Assembly (NCBI GenBank): GCA_964499465.1
Contig: CAZCLJ010000097.1
Coordinates: 1 to 14,615 of the forward strand
DNA length: 14,615 nucleotides
Reading direction: 5' to 3'
From: JAAYJM01 sp964499465
GTDB taxonomy: Bacteria > Bacteroidota > Ignavibacteria > Kapaibacteriales > UBA2268
A model generated the notes under the pieces. It worked only from the letters and a program-made list of their open reading frames with translations. It ran no database searches and was not told the DNA's origin. Position numbers and translations under genes: made by a program. Below are positions 14,474 through 14,615 of this stretch, piece by piece; positions within the stretch are counted from its first letter, which is position 1, and each line of letters begins with the position of its first letter.

Positions 14474-14571
14474 TGATTAGTGATTAGTGATTAGTGATTA
14501 GTGATTAGTGATTAATGATTAGTGATTAATGATTAGTGATTAATGATTAGTGATTAGTGATTAGTGATTAG
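14460..14571. repeat. Heptanucleotide array TGATTAR, 16 units
   Basis: Sixteen uninterrupted 7-bp units, eleven TGATTAG and five TGATTAA. In another phase the unit is RRTGATT, which is the same family as the RGTYATT units at 10044-10078. The first two units lie in the wecB reading frame and encode its end, including the TAA stop. Because 7 is not a multiple of 3, the array puts stop codons in all forward frames. After 14571 the sequence decays into related GGTTATT-like pieces to about 14600; the last bases to 14615 hold nothing I recognise. Confidence 0.93.
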
Positions 14572-14615
14572 TGAGTTATTAGGTTATTTATTGGGTTAAA
14601 CTCCTTCCCAAGTTG

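Overview
The window is an AT-rich metagenome-type scaffold: it contains a run of exactly 100 Ns at 2490-2589. Three things suggest a member of the Bacteroidota/Ignavibacteriota (FCB) group. Genes often start behind AT-rich leaders with little Shine-Dalgarno signal. Two promoter-like sites fit the Bacteroidetes TTTG / TAnnTTTG pattern. The gene content (a PAS-rich hybrid kinase with a PocR domain, a lipoprotein with acidic residues after the lipid-bearing Cys) is typical of that group. This is inference; the window holds no rRNA or other phylogenetic marker.

Layout: (1) 111-1990, minus strand: a translationally coupled pair, purine nucleoside phosphorylase then a beta-propeller lipoprotein. 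(2) 1991-2886: a repeat-laden intergenic region with two 81-bp palindromic elements, a 30-bp palindrome, a 9-bp tandem array cut by the assembly gap, and two matching small hairpins. (3) 2887-9855, minus strand: a 2322-residue hybrid histidine kinase with a LytS-like membrane sensor, about 11 PAS domains, a GAF, a PocR domain, HisKA, HATPase and a receiver. (4) 9856-11279: a second repeat region with heptanucleotide arrays that change orientation, another composite palindrome, a 21-bp/63-bp tandem array and an inverted pair of 30-bp palindromes. (5) 11280-14473, plus strand: the stub of an antitoxin gene with its promoter and ribosome binding site intact, a HEPN-domain gene overlapping a small acidic partner gene (candidate toxin-antitoxin pair), then ugd and wecB, which make UDP-glucuronate and UDP-ManNAc for surface polysaccharide. 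(6) 14460-14615: a heptanucleotide array that begins inside the last codons of wecB.

Two themes stand out. The HEPN/small-protein pair sits at the head of a polysaccharide gene run, behind a decapitated antitoxin locus, and is the best candidate for an under-described system. The intergenic DNA is built from several interrelated short palindromes and heptad repeats with conserved lengths, spacing and, in places, compensated stem pairs. The kinase has no response-regulator gene next to it, so its output partner lies outside the window.
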